A stretch of 62,122 nucleotides of DNA from Priestia megaterium (GCA_008180335.1 VTEF01000011.1:1-62122), one strand, 5' to 3'. Shown: positions 19,445-32,411, counted from the first letter of the stretch. Notes: generated by a model not told the origin, from the sequence alone. Translations and numbers: made by a program.

Positions 19445-19587
19445 TTGTTAAAAAAATAACATTTGTACCGTAGACAGTAGGTGCTCTTTGAGCTTAATTT
19501 CCTACCGAGGTGTGTGAGATAAATTAGTGAAACGTTATGATTCGCTTACAACACCTCCATGTCTTTGATTGTCATGGAGGTTTTTTA
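19445..19587 (+). promoter_or_regulatory. L10 leader with attenuator
   Basis: Autoregulatory leader of the rplJL operon. It contains the conserved CCGTAGACAGTAGGTG segment (19469-19484) and CCTACCGAGGTG. GAGGTGTG (19507-19514) can pair with the ACACCTC that opens the terminator; the terminator itself is ACCTCCATG (19553-19561) with CATGGAGGT (19573-19581) and a T-run. L10(L12)4 binding should choose termination. Confidence 0.85.
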
Positions 19588-19637
19588 TTGCACCTTGTAT
19601 GTGAGTGTACGGAAGGAAATCTACAGGAGGTGTAAAG

Positions 19638-20138
19638 ATGAGCAGCGTAATTGAACAAAAGAAACAAGTCGTAGACGAAATTGCTGAAAAACTTAAAGCA
19701 AGTGCATCAACAATCGTTGTTGACTATCGTGGTTTAAATGTTGCTGAAGTTACTGAACTTCGTAAGCAATTACGTGAAGCAGGTATTGAGTTCAAAGTTT
19801 ACAAAAACACTTTAACTCGCCGTGCTGTAGAAAAGCTTGAACTAACAGGTCTTAATGACGCGTTAGTAGGTCCGAACGCAATCGCGTTTGGTGGAGAAGA
19901 TGTTGTTGCTCCAGCGAAAATTCTTAACAGCTTTGCTAAAGAACATGAAGCGTTAGAAATTAAAGCTGGTGTTATCGAAGGTAACGTTGCAACTGTTGAA
20001 GAAATTAAGGCTCTTGCTGAACTACCATCTCGCGAAGGCTTACTTTCTATGTTGCTTAGCGTTCTTCAAGCTCCAATTCGCAACTTTGCTCTTGCTACAA
20101 AAGCTGTGGCAGATCAAAAAGAAGAACAAGGCGCATAA
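19638..20138 (+). CDS. rplJ: Ribosomal protein uL10
   Basis: 166-residue base of the ribosomal stalk; its N-terminal domain binds 23S rRNA helix 42 and its C-terminal helix holds L7/L12 dimers. Visible: [33 protein letters not shown] at the N-terminus and a long C-terminal helix. ATG 19638 follows AGGAGG; the longer frame from 19605 runs through that site. Confidence 0.96.
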   Translation: MSSVIEQKKQVVDEIAEKLKASASTIVVDYRGLNVAEVTELRKQLREAGIEFKVYKNTLTRRAVEKLELTGLNDALVGPNAIAFGGEDVVAPAKILNSFAKEHEALEIKAGVIEGNVATVEEIKALAELPSREGLLSMLLSVLQAPIRNFALATKAVADQKEEQGA

Positions 20139-20190
20139 TCTAATCTGTTATTTATAACGAAATTACAAGGAAACAAGGAGGAAATTTACA

Positions 20191-20553
20191 ATGACTCAAG
20201 AACAAATCATTGAAGCAGTTAAAAATATGACTGTTTTAGAACTTAACGATTTAGTAAAAGCAATTGAAGAAGAATTTGGCGTAACTGCTGCTGCTCCTGT
20301 AGCTGTAGCTGGTGGAGCTGCTGGTGAAGCTGCTGCAGAAAAAACTGAATTTGACGTAGTACTTGAAAGTGCTGGCGGACAAAAAATCAAAGTTATCAAA
20401 GTGGTACGTGAAATCACAGGTCTTGGCTTAAAAGAAGCTAAAGAATTAGTTGATAACACTCCAAAAGCTCTTAAAGAAGGCGTTTCTAAAGAAGAAGCTG
20501 AAGAAGCAAAAGCTAAACTTGAAGAAGTTGGCGCTTCTGTAGAAGTTAAGTAA
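20191..20553 (+). CDS. rplL: Ribosomal protein bL12 (L7/L12)
   Basis: 120-residue acidic stalk protein that recruits translational GTPases. It has an N-terminal dimerisation helix pair, an Ala/Gly-rich hinge ([18 protein letters not shown], about 34-51) and a C-terminal domain with [19 protein letters not shown]. It follows rplJ by 52 nt and has a strong AGGAGG. Confidence 0.97.
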   Translation: MTQEQIIEAVKNMTVLELNDLVKAIEEEFGVTAAAPVAVAGGAAGEAAAEKTEFDVVLESAGGQKIKVIKVVREITGLGLKEAKELVDNTPKALKEGVSKEEAEEAKAKLEEVGASVEVK

Positions 20554-20578
20554 TTAATACTTAACAACTTGATATAAA

Positions 20579-20609
20579 AAAAGCTCGCTTGCTCAAGCGG
20601 GCTTTTTTG
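20579..20609 (+). terminator. Terminator of rplJ-rplL
   Basis: AAGCTCGCTTG pairs with CAAGCGGGCTT (one G-T pair) around a 2-nt loop, with T6 following. Confidence 0.93.
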
Positions 20610-20667
20610 CTTCTATCGCCCTATTGATTTATAGTAAAGAAAAGGGTTTATGTTAGGAGGGTTCAAA

Positions 20668-21270
20668 TTGACAGAGCACTATTTTTCGAATACCCCATCC
20701 TCTGATAGTGAAGAGGAGCATTTTACTTTTCAATTGAGAGGACATTCATTTTCGTTCACTAGTGATCAAGGTGTTTTTTCAAAGAAAGAAATTGACTTTG
20801 GATCACGTGTGTTAATTGAAGCTTTTCAGTTGACCGAGTGTGATGGTCCGGTTTTGGATATGGGCTGCGGATATGGACCAATTGGTTTATCTATTGCAAA
20901 AGATTACCCAAACCGTACTGTTCATATGGTAGATGTGAATGAAAGGGCGCTGCTGTTAGCCGAGAAAAATGCGCGTGCCAATCAGATTAGCAATGTAAGA
21001 ATTTATAAAAGTGCATGTTATGAAGGCATCGAAGCTAAAGGATTTGCAGCGATTTTAACAAACCCTCCAATTCGAGCAGGGAAAAAAGTGGTTCATGAAA
21101 TCCTTGAAGGAGCCTATACGCATCTAGCAGATGGAGGTGAACTTTGGGTTGTTATTCAAAAGAAACAAGGTGCACCGTCTGCGATTGCTAAACTAGAATC
21201 TTTGTTCAAAGAGGTAGAGGTAGTAGAAAAGAAAAAAGGCTATTATATCATATGTGCTAAAAAATGTTGA
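20668..21270 (+). CDS. ybxB: YbxB, RsmC-like class I methyltransferase
   Basis: A 200-residue AdoMet-dependent methyltransferase of the RsmC/MTS family, predicted to act on N2 of a guanine in rRNA; the substrate is not known from sequence. It has motif I LDMGCGYGPIGL (about 73-84), the acidic motif MVDVNERA and motif IV NPPIRAGK. TTG 20668 is chosen because relatives begin (M)xEHYxS and TAGGAGGG sits just upstream; the ATG at 20650 lies before the ribosome site. Conserved neighbour of rplL-rpoB. Confidence 0.9.
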   Translation: MTEHYFSNTPSSDSEEEHFTFQLRGHSFSFTSDQGVFSKKEIDFGSRVLIEAFQLTECDGPVLDMGCGYGPIGLSIAKDYPNRTVHMVDVNERALLLAEKNARANQISNVRIYKSACYEGIEAKGFAAILTNPPIRAGKKVVHEILEGAYTHLADGGELWVVIQKKQGAPSAIAKLESLFKEVEVVEKKKGYYIICAKKC

Positions 21271-21331
21271 CTAATATTTTTTAGTGTGATAGCATTATAA
21301 AATGCCAATATATAATATTCCATATAGGCTT

Positions 21332-21359
21332 TTGTTATACATAAAATAACAGGTATAAT
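21332..21359 (+). promoter_or_regulatory. SigA promoter of rpoB-rpoC
   Basis: TTGTTA (21332-21337), 16-bp spacer, TATAAT (21354-21359). The transcript start near 21366 leaves a leader of about 148 nt. Confidence 0.65.
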
Positions 21360-21412
21360 TCTAGAATGTATGGGAAAACTAATAAAATCAATAGTACGTT
21401 TTTATGAAATTG

Positions 21413-21468
21413 TGGTTTTCTATTTAAAGAAACCATTTTTCTTTTGTTCAATAATAAACAAATGGTTT
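21413..21468 (+). promoter_or_regulatory. Overlapping hairpins in the rpoB leader
   Basis: Hairpin 1: TGGTTTTCT (21413-21421) with AGAAACCA (21428-21435), one bulged T, followed by TTTTTCTTTT, a terminator shape. Hairpin 2: AAACCATTT (21430-21438) with AAATGGTTT (21460-21468), a perfect 9-bp stem. They share 21430-21435 and exclude each other. This suggests an attenuation or RNA-switch arrangement of unknown signal. Confidence 0.5.
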
Positions 21469-21513
21469 ATTATATGTCTTGAATAATAACGCTTGATTTG
21501 AGGGGTGAATCAG

Positions 21514-24500
21514 TTGACAGGTCAACTAGTTCAGTATGGACGCCACCGCCAACGCAGAAGTTATGCTCGTATTAGTGAGGTTTTAGAATTACCAAACTTA
21601 ATCGAGATCCAAACGGCTTCATACCAATGGTTTTTAGATGAAGGATTAAGAGAAATGTTCCAAGATATTTCTCCAATCGATGATTTTACAGGTAATTTAT
21701 CACTAGAATTCATTGACTACAGCTTAGGTGAGCCAAAGTATTCAGTAGAAGAATCTAAAGAACGCGATGTAACTTATGCAGCACCTCTTCGTGTTAAGGT
21801 GCGTTTAATTAATAAAGAAACAGGTGAAGTAAAAGACCAAGATGTGTTTATGGGGGACTTCCCGCTGATGACAGAAACAGGTACGTTTGTCATAAACGGA
21901 GCTGAACGTGTTATCGTATCACAATTGGTTCGTTCACCAAGTGTTTACTATAGTGGTAAACTAGATAAAAACGGTAAAAAAGGATACACAGCAACTGTTA
22001 TTCCAAACCGTGGTGCTTGGTTAGAATATGAAACTGATGCAAAAGATGTAGTATATGTACGTATTGATCGTACTCGTAAGCTACCAGTAACAGTGTTGTT
22101 ACGTGCTTTAGGTTTCGGTTCTGATCAAGAAATTATTGACTTAATCGGTGACAATGAGTACATCCGTAACACTCTTGAAAAAGATAACACGGAAGGTACA
22201 GAAAAAGCGCTACTAGAAATCTATGAGCGTTTACGTCCTGGTGAGCCACCAACTGTTGAAAATGCTAAATCATTACTCGTTTCTCGTTTCTTTGATCCAA
22301 AACGATATGACTTAGCCAACGTTGGTCGTTATAAAATCAATAAAAAGCTTCATATTAAACACCGTCTATTCAATCAAAGATTAGCAGAAACGCTAGTAGA
22401 TCCTGAAACAGGTGAAATCATTGCTGAAAAAGGTACAATGATTGATCGCCGTACATTAGACCGTCTAATTCCGATGCTTGAAAACGGTGTGAATTTCAAA
22501 ACATACAACCCAATTGGTGGAGTAGTAGAAGAAGATGTTACATTACAATCTATCAAGATTTATGCACCAAATGACCCGGATGGAGAGAAAATTATCACTG
22601 TATCGGGTAATGCATATGTAACAGAAGAAGTAAAGAATATTACACCTGCTGATATTTTAGCTTCTATTAGTTACTTCTTTAACTTATTACATCAAGTTGG
22701 AGATACAGATGATATTGATCATTTAGGAAACCGACGTCTACGTTCTGTAGGTGAATTGTTACAAAACCAGTTCCGTATCGGTTTATCACGTATGGAGCGT
22801 GTTGTTCGTGAAAGAATGTCTATTCAAGATACGAACACAATTACACCTCAACAATTAATTAATATCCGTCCTGTAATTGCAGCAATTAAAGAGTTCTTTG
22901 GAAGTTCTCAGTTGTCACAATTCATGGATCAAACAAACCCATTAGCTGAGTTAACACACAAACGTCGTCTGTCAGCATTAGGACCTGGTGGTTTAACGCG
23001 TGAGCGTGCAGGATTTGAAGTTCGTGATGTTCACTATTCTCACTATGGTCGTATGTGTCCGATTGAAACACCAGAGGGTCCAAACATTGGGTTAATTAAC
23101 TCATTGTCTTCATACGCAAAAGTAAATAAGTTTGGTTTCATTGAAACGCCTTATCGTCGTATCGACCCAGAAACAGGTAAAGTAACGTCACGAATTGACT
23201 ACTTAACAGCTGATGAAGAAGATAACTATGTAGTAGCTCAGGCTAATGCACGTCTAGGTGAAGATGGCTCGTTCTTAGATGAAAATATCGTAGCTCGTTT
23301 CCGTGGAGAAAATACTGTTATTCGTCGTGATCGTCTTGATTATATGGATGTATCACCAAAACAGGTTGTATCTGCAGCAACAGCTTGTATTCCTTTCTTA
23401 GAGAATGATGATTCAAACCGCGCTTTAATGGGTGCGAACATGCAACGTCAAGCAGTGCCTTTACTGAATCCAGAAGCACCAATTGTTGGTACAGGTATGG
23501 AATATGTATCTGGTAAAGATTCTGGAGCAGCTGTAATTTGTAAACACCCAGGTGTTGTAGAGCGTGTGGAAGCGAAACAAATTTTTGTTCGCCGTTATGA
23601 AGAAGTGGATGGACAAAAAATTAAAGGTAATTTAGATAAATACAGACTATTAAAATTCGTTCGTTCAAACCAAGGTACTTGTTATAACCAACGTCCAATT
23701 GTTTCAGTTGGTGATGAAGTTGTCAAAGGTGAAATTTTAGCTGATGGCCCTTCTATGGAAAAAGGTGAGCTTGCATTAGGACGTAACGTAATGGTTGGAT
23801 TCATGACATGGGATGGCTATAACTATGAAGATGCTATCATCATGAGTGAACGTCTTGTGAAAGACGACGTATACACATCTGTTCATATTGAAGAATATGA
23901 ATCTGAGTCTCGTGATACGAAATTGGGACCTGAAGAAATTACACGCGACATTCCAAACGTAGGTGAAGATGCACTTCGTAACTTAGATGAGCGTGGAATT
24001 ATCCGTATCGGTGCTGAAGTTAAAGATGGAGACCTTCTTGTTGGTAAAGTAACGCCAAAAGGTGTAACAGAATTAACAGCTGAAGAGCGTTTATTACACG
24101 CTATTTTCGGTGAAAAAGCACGTGAAGTACGCGATACATCACTTCGTGTACCACATGGTGGCGGTGGAATCATTCTTGACGTAAAAGTCTTTAACCGTGA
24201 AGATGGAGACGAATTACCACCAGGTGTGAACCAATTAGTACGTGTATATATTGTTCAAAAACGTAAAATTTCTGAAGGTGACAAGATGGCTGGTCGCCAC
24301 GGTAACAAAGGGGTTATTTCACGTATCTTACCAGAAGAAGATATGCCTTATTTACCAGATGGTACACCAATTGATATCATGTTAAACCCATTAGGGGTAC
24401 CTTCACGTATGAACATCGGTCAGGTTTTAGAGCTTCATTTAGGTATGGCAGCTCGCAAACTTGGTATTCATGTAGCATCTCCTGTATTTGATGGTGCACG

Positions 24501-25080
24501 TGAGGAAGATGTTTGGGCGACAATTGAAGAAGCAGGCATGTCTCGTGATGCAAAAACAGTTCTATATGATGGTCGAACAGGTGAACCATTCGATAACCGT
24601 GTATCAGTTGGTATCATGTATATGATCAAACTTGCTCACATGGTTGATGATAAACTTCACGCTCGTTCTACTGGACCATATTCACTTGTTACACAACAAC
24701 CACTTGGTGGTAAAGCACAATTTGGTGGACAGCGTTTCGGTGAAATGGAAGTATGGGCACTGGAAGCTTACGGTGCTGCTTATACATTACAAGAAATTCT
24801 AACTGTTAAATCAGATGATGTTGTAGGTCGTGTGAAAACTTACGAAGCAATTGTAAAAGGTGAAAATATTCCAGAACCAGGCATACCTGAATCTTTCAAA
24901 GTATTAATTAAAGAATTACAAAGTTTAGGTATGGATGTGAAGATGCTTTCAGCTGATGAACAAGAAATTGATATTGTAGATTCAGAGGATGATCATGATC
25001 AGCAAACTGAGTCAATCATGTCTGACGTTGAACAAGAAAGCTTTTCTGAAGGACAAAAAGATCCTGTTACAAAAGAGTAA
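21514..25080 (+). CDS. rpoB: RNA polymerase beta subunit
   Basis: Catalytic-core subunit, 1188 residues. The rifampicin pocket [15 protein letters not shown]...[13 protein letters not shown] runs from residue 463, with Q469, D472, H482 and S487 all as in sensitive strains. Further conserved blocks are [20 protein letters not shown] and [17 protein letters not shown] 21514 is used as in B. subtilis ([15 protein letters not shown]), with AGGGGTG upstream. The C-terminal tail is acidic and variable as usual. Confidence 0.97.
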   Translation: MTGQLVQYGRHRQRRSYARISEVLELPNLIEIQTASYQWFLDEGLREMFQDISPIDDFTGNLSLEFIDYSLGEPKYSVEESKERDVTYAAPLRVKVRLINKETGEVKDQDVFMGDFPLMTETGTFVINGAERVIVSQLVRSPSVYYSGKLDKNGKKGYTATVIPNRGAWLEYETDAKDVVYVRIDRTRKLPVTVLLRALGFGSDQEIIDLIGDNEYIRNTLEKDNTEGTEKALLEIYERLRPGEPPTVENAKSLLVSRFFDPKRYDLANVGRYKINKKLHIKHRLFNQRLAETLVDPETGEIIAEKGTMIDRRTLDRLIPMLENGVNFKTYNPIGGVVEEDVTLQSIKIYAPNDPDGEKIITVSGNAYVTEEVKNITPADILASISYFFNLLHQVGDTDDIDHLGNRRLRSVGELLQNQFRIGLSRMERVVRERMSIQDTNTITPQQLINIRPVIAAIKEFFGSSQLSQFMDQTNPLAELTHKRRLSALGPGGLTRERAGFEVRDVHYSHYGRMCPIETPEGPNIGLINSLSSYAKVNKFGFIETPYRRIDPETGKVTSRIDYLTADEEDNYVVAQANARLGEDGSFLDENIVARFRGENTVIRRDRLDYMDVSPKQVVSAATACIPFLENDDSNRALMGANMQRQAVPLLNPEAPIVGTGMEYVSGKDSGAAVICKHPGVVERVEAKQIFVRRYEEVDGQKIKGNLDKYRLLKFVRSNQGTCYNQRPIVSVGDEVVKGEILADGPSMEKGELALGRNVMVGFMTWDGYNYEDAIIMSERLVKDDVYTSVHIEEYESESRDTKLGPEEITRDIPNVGEDALRNLDERGIIRIGAEVKDGDLLVGKVTPKGVTELTAEERLLHAIFGEKAREVRDTSLRVPHGGGGIILDVKVFNREDGDELPPGVNQLVRVYIVQKRKISEGDKMAGRHGNKGVISRILPEEDMPYLPDGTPIDIMLNPLGVPSRMNIGQVLELHLGMAARKLGIHVASPVFDGAREEDVWATIEEAGMSRDAKTVLYDGRTGEPFDNRVSVGIMYMIKLAHMVDDKLHARSTGPYSLVTQQPLGGKAQFGGQRFGEMEVWALEAYGAAYTLQEILTVKSDDVVGRVKTYEAIVKGENIPEPGIPESFKVLIKELQSLGMDVKMLSADEQEIDIVDSEDDHDQQTESIMSDVEQESFSEGQKDPVTKE

Positions 25081-25151
25081 GGAATTATTTTCATATAAGC
25101 TAGAAGCACGTTAAGGGAAAAAACCTGTAGATTAAAAGGGAGGTAGGCTCC

Positions 25152-28100
25152 TTGCTAGATGTAAATAACTTTGAGTATATGAAAATTGGTCTAGCTTCGC
25201 CAGATAAAATTCGTTCTTGGTCATACGGTGAGGTTAAAAAACCTGAAACGATCAACTACCGTACGTTAAAACCTGAGAAAGACGGCTTATTCTGTGAGCG
25301 TATTTTTGGTCCAACAAAAGACTGGGAATGTCATTGTGGAAAATATAAGCGCGTTCGTTACAAAGGTGTTGTATGTGATCGTTGTGGCGTAGAAGTGACA
25401 AGAGCAAAAGTTCGTCGTGAACGTATGGGTCATATTGAATTGGCTGCACCGGTTTCACATATTTGGTACTTTAAAGGTATCCCTAGCCGCATGGGACTTG
25501 TCTTAGACATGTCCCCTCGTGCGCTAGAAGAAATTATCTATTTCGCTTCATATGTTGTAACAGATGCTGGCGATACACCACTTGAAAAGAAGCAGCTTCT
25601 ATCAGAGAAAGAATACCGTGCATATCGTGAAAAGTACGGGCAAACTTTCCATGCAGCCATGGGTGCTGAAGCTGTTAAGAAATTATTGCATGACATTGAT
25701 CTTGATAAGGAAGTAGATTCTTTAAAAGAAGAACTAAAAACTGCACAAGGACAACGTCGTACACGTGCAATTAAGCGTTTAGAAGTATTAGAAGCATTCC
25801 GTCATTCCGGCAATGAACCTTCTTGGATGATTTTAGACGTATTACCTGTTATTCCACCTGAATTACGTCCAATGGTTCAATTAGACGGTGGTCGCTTTGC
25901 TACGTCTGACCTGAACGATTTATATCGCCGTGTCATTAATCGTAACAATCGTTTAAAGCGTCTTTTAGACCTTGGAGCACCTAGTATTATCGTTCAAAAC
26001 GAAAAGCGTATGCTTCAAGAGGCAGTAGATGCCTTAATCGATAATGGTCGTCGCGGCCGTCCTGTAACTGGACCAGGTAACCGACCATTAAAATCTCTTT
26101 CACATATGTTAAAAGGTAAACAAGGTCGTTTCCGCCAAAACTTATTAGGTAAACGTGTTGACTACTCAGGTCGTTCCGTTATTGTTGTAGGTCCGAATTT
26201 AAAGATGTATCAATGTGGTTTACCAAAAGAAATGGCGCTAGAATTGTTTAAGCCTTTTGTAATGAAAGAGCTTGTTGAGCGCGGATTAGCACATAATATT
26301 AAGAGTGCTAAACGTAAAATTGAACGCGTTCAGCCAGAAGTATGGGATGTCCTTGAATCTGTTATTAAAGAACATCCAGTTTTACTGAACCGCGCACCAA
26401 CTCTACACAGATTAGGAATTCAAGCATTTGAACCTACACTAGTAGAAGGTCGTGCAATTCGTCTTCATCCACTTGTATGTACAGCATACAATGCCGATTT
26501 TGACGGTGACCAAATGGCGGTACACGTTCCATTATCTGCTGAGGCGCAAGCTGAAGCACGTATCTTAATGTTAGCTGCACAAAACATCTTAAATCCAAAA
26601 GATGGAAAACCAGTTGTTACACCATCTCAAGATATGGTATTAGGTAACTATTATCTAACTCTTGAGCGTGAAGCAGCAGTTGGTGAAGGTATGGTATTTA
26701 AAGATACAAATGAAGCGTTACTTGCATATCAAAACGGTTATGTGCACCTACACACACGTGTAGCTGTTCATGCAGGTTCTTTAAACAATGAAACGTTTAC
26801 TGAAGCTCAAAATCAACAATTACTAGTTACAACGGTTGGTAAGCTTATCTTTAACGAGATTTTACCAAAATCGTTCCCATATATTAACGAACCAACAAGA
26901 GAAAACCTGGAAGTTAAAACACCAGATAAGTATTTTGTTGAAAAAGGTGCTGACGTTAAAGAGGTCATTAAGAACCAACCAGCTATCGCACCATTTAAAA
27001 AGAAAATTTTAGGTAATATCATTGCAGAAGTATTTAAACGTTTCAAGATTACTGAAACATCAAAAATGCTTGACCGCATGAAAGACCTAGGTTTCAAATA
27101 TTCTACTAAAGCAGGTATCACAGTCGGTGTGGCAGATATCGTAGTTTTAGGTGAGAAAGAAGTTATTTTACAAGAAGCGCAAGCGAAAGTAGATAACGTA
27201 TTAAAACAATTCCGTCGTGGTTTAATTACTGAAGATGAGCGTTATGATCGTGTTATCTCTATTTGGAGTAGCGCAAAAGACGTGATTCAAGGTAAGTTAA
27301 TGGAATCATTAGATAAACGAAACCCAATCTTCATGATGAGTGACTCTGGTGCCCGTGGTAACGCATCTAACTTCACTCAGCTTGCTGGTATGCGTGGACT
27401 AATGGCCAACCCGTCTGGACGTATCATTGAATTACCAATCAAATCAAGTTTCCGTGAAGGCTTAACGGTATTAGAGTACTTTATCTCTACTCACGGTGCG
27501 CGTAAAGGTCTTGCTGATACAGCCCTTAAAACAGCTGACTCAGGTTACCTTACTCGTCGTCTTGTTGACGTGGCACAGGATGTTATCGTACGTGATGACG
27601 ATTGTGGTACAGATCGTGGTATTTTAGCTGTAGCGATTAAAGAAGGAACAGAAGAGATTGAGAAGCTTGATGAGCGTTTAATTGGACGTTATGCAAGAAA
27701 AACAGTTGTTCATCCAGAAACAAAAGAAGTGCTTGTAAAAGAGAACGAGCTAATTACAGAAGATCTTGCTGAAGCAATTGTAAATGCAGGTATTGAAGAA
27801 GTATGGATTCGTTCAGCCTTTACTTGTAACACTCGTCACGGAGTATGTAAAAAATGTTATGGTCGTAATCTTGCAACTGGTTCAGAAGTTGAAGTGGGTG
27901 AAGCAGTCGGTATTATTGCTGCCCAATCAATTGGTGAACCTGGTACGCAGTTAACGATGCGTACATTCCATACAGGTGGGGTTGCTGGAGACGATATTAC
28001 ACAAGGTTTACCGCGTATCCAAGAGATTTTCGAAGCGCGTAACCCTAAAGGTCAAGCAGTCATTTCAGAAATTGAAGGTACTGTTACTTCTATTACAGAA

Positions 28101-28745
28101 GGAAGAGACCGTCAACATGAAATTACGATCCAAGGTGAAATTGAAACGCGTTCTTACACAGCACCTTATAGCGCACGCTTAAAAGTAGCTGAAGGTCATA
28201 CAATTGCTCGAGGCCAAGAACTTACAGAAGGTTCAATCGATCCAAAAGAATTATTGAAAGTAAAAGACATCACAGCTGTACAAGAATACTTGCTACGTGA
28301 AGTACAAAAAGTATATCGTATGCAAGGGGTAGAAATTGGAGATAAGCACGTTGAAGTTATGGTTCGTCAAATGCTTCGTAAAGTGCGCGTAATTGATTCT
28401 GGAGATACAGATGTATTACCAGGTTCATTATTAGATATTCACCAATTTACAGATGCAAATGAAAAAGTATTACTTGAAGGAAACCGTCCTGCTACAGGTC
28501 GTCCTGTATTACTTGGTATTACAAAAGCATCACTTGAAACAGATTCCTTCCTATCTGCTGCTTCATTCCAAGAAACAACACGTGTTCTTACAGATGCAGC
28601 AATTAAAGGAAAACGTGATGAATTACTTGGCCTTAAAGAGAATGTTATCATTGGTAAGCTAGTTCCAGCTGGTACAGGTATGACAAGATATCGCAATGCC
28701 GAGCCAGTGAAAAGTCAAGCTGAAGAGCCGGTAACAATCGATTAA
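25152..28745 (+). CDS. rpoC: RNA polymerase beta' subunit
   Basis: Catalytic subunit of 1197 residues. It has the zinc ribbon C60, C62, C75, C78, the active-site Mg motif NADFDGDQ (447-454; D449, D451, D453), the trigger-loop region and the second zinc site [14 protein letters not shown]. It starts at TTG 25152 behind GGGAGGT, 71 nt after rpoB. No frameshift or insertion is seen. Confidence 0.97.
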   Translation: MLDVNNFEYMKIGLASPDKIRSWSYGEVKKPETINYRTLKPEKDGLFCERIFGPTKDWECHCGKYKRVRYKGVVCDRCGVEVTRAKVRRERMGHIELAAPVSHIWYFKGIPSRMGLVLDMSPRALEEIIYFASYVVTDAGDTPLEKKQLLSEKEYRAYREKYGQTFHAAMGAEAVKKLLHDIDLDKEVDSLKEELKTAQGQRRTRAIKRLEVLEAFRHSGNEPSWMILDVLPVIPPELRPMVQLDGGRFATSDLNDLYRRVINRNNRLKRLLDLGAPSIIVQNEKRMLQEAVDALIDNGRRGRPVTGPGNRPLKSLSHMLKGKQGRFRQNLLGKRVDYSGRSVIVVGPNLKMYQCGLPKEMALELFKPFVMKELVERGLAHNIKSAKRKIERVQPEVWDVLESVIKEHPVLLNRAPTLHRLGIQAFEPTLVEGRAIRLHPLVCTAYNADFDGDQMAVHVPLSAEAQAEARILMLAAQNILNPKDGKPVVTPSQDMVLGNYYLTLEREAAVGEGMVFKDTNEALLAYQNGYVHLHTRVAVHAGSLNNETFTEAQNQQLLVTTVGKLIFNEILPKSFPYINEPTRENLEVKTPDKYFVEKGADVKEVIKNQPAIAPFKKKILGNIIAEVFKRFKITETSKMLDRMKDLGFKYSTKAGITVGVADIVVLGEKEVILQEAQAKVDNVLKQFRRGLITEDERYDRVISIWSSAKDVIQGKLMESLDKRNPIFMMSDSGARGNASNFTQLAGMRGLMANPSGRIIELPIKSSFREGLTVLEYFISTHGARKGLADTALKTADSGYLTRRLVDVAQDVIVRDDDCGTDRGILAVAIKEGTEEIEKLDERLIGRYARKTVVHPETKEVLVKENELITEDLAEAIVNAGIEEVWIRSAFTCNTRHGVCKKCYGRNLATGSEVEVGEAVGIIAAQSIGEPGTQLTMRTFHTGGVAGDDITQGLPRIQEIFEARNPKGQAVISEIEGTVTSITEGRDRQHEITIQGEIETRSYTAPYSARLKVAEGHTIARGQELTEGSIDPKELLKVKDITAVQEYLLREVQKVYRMQGVEIGDKHVEVMVRQMLRKVRVIDSGDTDVLPGSLLDIHQFTDANEKVLLEGNRPATGRPVLLGITKASLETDSFLSAASFQETTRVLTDAAIKGKRDELLGLKENVIIGKLVPAGTGMTRYRNAEPVKSQAEEPVTID

Positions 28746-28761
28746 TTTTAAAATCATTTTT

Positions 28762-28815
28762 CTAGAGTGGATGTTTTTTTTAAAAACTGAATTACACAGT
28801 TGACATCCATTCTAG
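28762..28815 (+). repeat. Inverted repeat spanning the rplGB-rpsL promoter
   Basis: CTAGAGTGGATGT (28762-28774) and ACATCCATTCTAG (28803-28815) are complementary over 13 positions with one G-T pair and are separated by 28 nt. The right arm covers part of the -35 element. It may be an operator, or in the rpoC read-through RNA a processing hairpin. Confidence 0.7.
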
Positions 28816-28828
28816 GGAATGATACTAT
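28800..28828 (+). promoter_or_regulatory. SigA promoter of the rpsL (str) operon
   Basis: Perfect TTGACA (28800-28805), 17-bp spacer, TACTAT (28823-28828), about 48 bp before the L7Ae-like gene. Confidence 0.75.
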
Positions 28829-28875
28829 ATCAGAGGTGCTCCTATAAACTACCTGTTACTTTGGAGGATATGATA

Positions 28876-29124
28876 ATGTCTTATGAAAAAGTAGTGCAGG
28901 CTGATCATATTATTGTAGGAACTAAGCAGACAGTGAAAGCTTTAAAAAAAGGGATTGTAAAAGAAGTGTTGATTGCACAAGATGCAGATGCCTATGTTAC
29001 AGATTTAATTATACGCACTGCTGAACATGAAAATACTCCATACATCTTTGTTGATTCTATGCGAAAGCTTGGAAAAGCCTGTAGGATAGAAGTTGATGCT
29101 GCAACTGTTGCGATTATTCGTTAA
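28876..29124 (+). CDS. rplGB: L7Ae-family K-turn-binding protein (YbxF)
   Basis: 82-residue L7Ae/L30e-fold protein, homologous to B. subtilis YbxF, which binds K-turn RNA and ribosomes. It has the family pattern [27 protein letters not shown] and the C-terminal [21 protein letters not shown] 28876 follows TTGGAGGA; the upstream in-frame start at 28819 overlaps the promoter. It precedes rpsL as in other Bacilli. Confidence 0.92.
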   Translation: MSYEKVVQADHIIVGTKQTVKALKKGIVKEVLIAQDADAYVTDLIIRTAEHENTPYIFVDSMRKLGKACRIEVDAATVAIIR

Positions 29125-29127
29125 CAC

Positions 29128-29163
29128 GTTTTTGAACAAAAAGTTCAAAAACTTTGTTTTTGC
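29128..29163 (+). terminator. Terminator-like hairpin between rplGB and rpsL
   Basis: GTTTTTGAAC (29128-29137) pairs perfectly with GTTCAAAAAC (29143-29152), AAAAA loop, then TTTGTTTTT. It should cause partial termination inside the operon and lower rplGB-rpsL coupling. Confidence 0.65.
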
Positions 29164-29220
29164 TTAAAAATGAACCACCTGGATGTGTGGTCTTACAAAA
29201 GCCGAAAGGAGGAAATTTAA

Positions 29221-29643
<423 letters not shown>

Positions 29644-29662
29644 TGCTAAAATAATATATTAA

Positions 29663-30160
<498 letters not shown>

Positions 30161-30217
30161 TCTTTCAACGAATTATTTTAAAAAACTAATTATAATATGG
30201 AAGGAGAAATACCGAAG

Positions 30218-32296
30218 ATGGCAAGAGAGTTCTCCTTAGAAAACACTCGTAATATTGGTATCATGGCTCACATTGATGCTGGTAAAACAACAACAACTGA
30301 GCGTGTTCTTTATTATACTGGCCGTATCCATAAAATTGGTGAAACTCATGAAGGAGCTTCACAAATGGACTGGATGGAACAAGAGCAAGAGCGTGGTATT
30401 ACAATCACATCTGCTGCAACAACTGCTCAATGGAAAGGTCATCGCGTTAACATCATCGATACTCCTGGACACGTAGACTTCACTGTTGAAGTTGAACGTT
30501 CACTTCGTGTGCTTGATGGTGCGGTGGCAGTTCTTGATGCTCAATCTGGTGTTGAGCCTCAAACTGAAACAGTTTGGCGTCAGGCGACTACGTACGGTGT
30601 TCCACGTGTCGTATTTGTTAACAAAATGGATAAAATCGGTGCTGACTTCTTGTACTCTGTTAAAACGATTCATGATCGTTTAGGTGCAAACGCTCATCCG
30701 ATTCAGTTGCCAATCGGTGCTGAAGATCAATTCGAAGGAATTATCGATCTAGTAGAAATGAAAGCTTATTTCTATGGTAATGACTTAGGAACTGATATTC
30801 AAGAAATCGAAATTCCAGAAGATTACAAAGATTTAGCTGATGAGTATCATGCTAAACTTGTAGAAGCTGCTGCAGAACTTGATGAAGAATTAATGATGAA
30901 ATACCTTGAAGAAGGCGAGCTTACAACTGATGAGTTAAAAGCTGCTATCCGTAAAGGTACTTGTGACGTTGAATTCTATCCTGTTATTTGTGGTTCAGCA
31001 TTCAAAAACAAAGGTGTACAATTAATGTTAGATGCGGTAATTGATTACTTACCAGCTCCAACTGATGTACCATCAATCAAAGGTACAACACCTGATACTG
31101 ATGAAGAAGTTGTACGTGAATCTAGCGATGATGCACCATTTGCTGCATTAGCATTTAAAGTTATGACAGATCCATACGTTGGGAAATTAACGTTCTTCCG
31201 TGTGTATTCTGGCGTTCTTAACTCTGGTTCATATGTACAAAACTCTACAAAAGGTAAGCGTGAGCGCGTAGGTCGTATCCTACAAATGCATGCTAACTCT
31301 CGTGAAGAGATTTCACAAGTATACGCTGGTGATATCGCGGCAGCTGTAGGCTTAAAAGATACAACAACTGGTGATACTTTATGTGATGACAAAAACCTTG
31401 TTATCCTTGAGTCAATGGAATTCCCAGAGCCAGTTATCTCATTATCTGTTGAACCAAAGTCAAAAGCTGACCAAGATAAAATGACAACAGCTCTTCAAAA
31501 ACTACAAGAAGAAGACCCAACTTTCCGTGCGGAAACAAATACAGAGACTGGTCAAATTATCATCTCTGGTATGGGTGAGCTTCACCTTGATATCATCGTT
31601 GACCGTATGCGTCGCGAATTCAAAGTAGAAGCTAACGTTGGTGCTCCTCAAGTAGCTTACCGTGAAACTTTCCGCTCAGGTGCGAAAGTAGAAGGTAAAT
31701 TCGCTCGTCAATCTGGTGGTCGTGGACAATTCGGTCACGTTTGGATTGAGTTCGAACCAAACGAAGAAGGAAAAGGCTTCGAGTTTGAAAACAAAATCGT
31801 TGGTGGTGTAGTACCACGTGAATACATCCCTGCAGTTGAAGCTGGTCTTGAAGATGCATTACAAAACGGTGTATTAGCTGGTTATCCATTAATTGATATT
31901 AAAGCTGCACTAGTTGATGGTTCTTACCATGATGTTGACTCAAGTGAGATGGCGTTTAAGATTGCTGCTTCTATGGCTCTTAAAAACGCGGTTTCAAAAT
32001 GTAACCCAGCTCTACTTGAGCCAATGATGAAAGTAGAAGTAGTTATTCCTGACGAGTACTTAGGAGATATCATGGGTGACGTTACGTCTCGTCGTGGACG
32101 TGTAGAAGGTATGGAAGCACGCGGTAACGCTCAAGTTGTACGTGCATTTGTTCCACTTTCTGAAATGTTTGGATATGCAACTGCATTACGTTCAAACACT
32201 CAAGGTCGCGGAACTTATTCTATGCATTTCGATCACTATGAAGAAGTACCAAAATCAATTGCTGAAGAAATTATTAAAAAAAATAAAGGTGAATAA
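30218..32296 (+). CDS. fusA: Elongation factor G
   Basis: 692-residue translocation GTPase. G1 is AHIDAGKTT (17-25), then switch [19 protein letters not shown], and NKMDK; domains II-V follow, including the domain IV tip. ATG 30218 is 10 nt after AAGGAGA. A single canonical EF-G is present here with no sign of duplication. Confidence 0.97.
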   Translation: MAREFSLENTRNIGIMAHIDAGKTTTTERVLYYTGRIHKIGETHEGASQMDWMEQEQERGITITSAATTAQWKGHRVNIIDTPGHVDFTVEVERSLRVLDGAVAVLDAQSGVEPQTETVWRQATTYGVPRVVFVNKMDKIGADFLYSVKTIHDRLGANAHPIQLPIGAEDQFEGIIDLVEMKAYFYGNDLGTDIQEIEIPEDYKDLADEYHAKLVEAAAELDEELMMKYLEEGELTTDELKAAIRKGTCDVEFYPVICGSAFKNKGVQLMLDAVIDYLPAPTDVPSIKGTTPDTDEEVVRESSDDAPFAALAFKVMTDPYVGKLTFFRVYSGVLNSGSYVQNSTKGKRERVGRILQMHANSREEISQVYAGDIAAAVGLKDTTTGDTLCDDKNLVILESMEFPEPVISLSVEPKSKADQDKMTTALQKLQEEDPTFRAETNTETGQIIISGMGELHLDIIVDRMRREFKVEANVGAPQVAYRETFRSGAKVEGKFARQSGGRGQFGHVWIEFEPNEEGKGFEFENKIVGGVVPREYIPAVEAGLEDALQNGVLAGYPLIDIKAALVDGSYHDVDSSEMAFKIAASMALKNAVSKCNPALLEPMMKVEVVIPDEYLGDIMGDVTSRRGRVEGMEARGNAQVVRAFVPLSEMFGYATALRSNTQGRGTYSMHFDHYEEVPKSIAEEIIKKNKGE

Positions 32297-32325
32297 TTGA
32301 TTTTCACTCTTTATTGAAGTATAAC
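32297..32325 (+). promoter_or_regulatory. Internal promoter for tuf
   Basis: TTGATT (32297-32302), 17-bp spacer, TATAAC (32320-32325), just after the fusA stop. It would give EF-Tu extra transcription. Confidence 0.55.
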
Positions 32326-32411
32326 TACTTATGTACGCTGTGAAAGTGGAGTTTATTCCCTTCCACGGCCAACATATACTTACATTACATGAATTTAAGG
32401 AGGCGTTACGA

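Noticed and set aside
20196-20567. 123-codon minus-strand frame opposite rplL
   Set aside because: A mirror frame of the Ala/Lys-rich rplL codons; no promoter, no ribosome site and no family resemblance.
23883-24173. 96-codon minus-strand frame inside rpoB
   Set aside because: Antisense shadow of a highly conserved gene; rich in residues expected from reversed rpoB codons.
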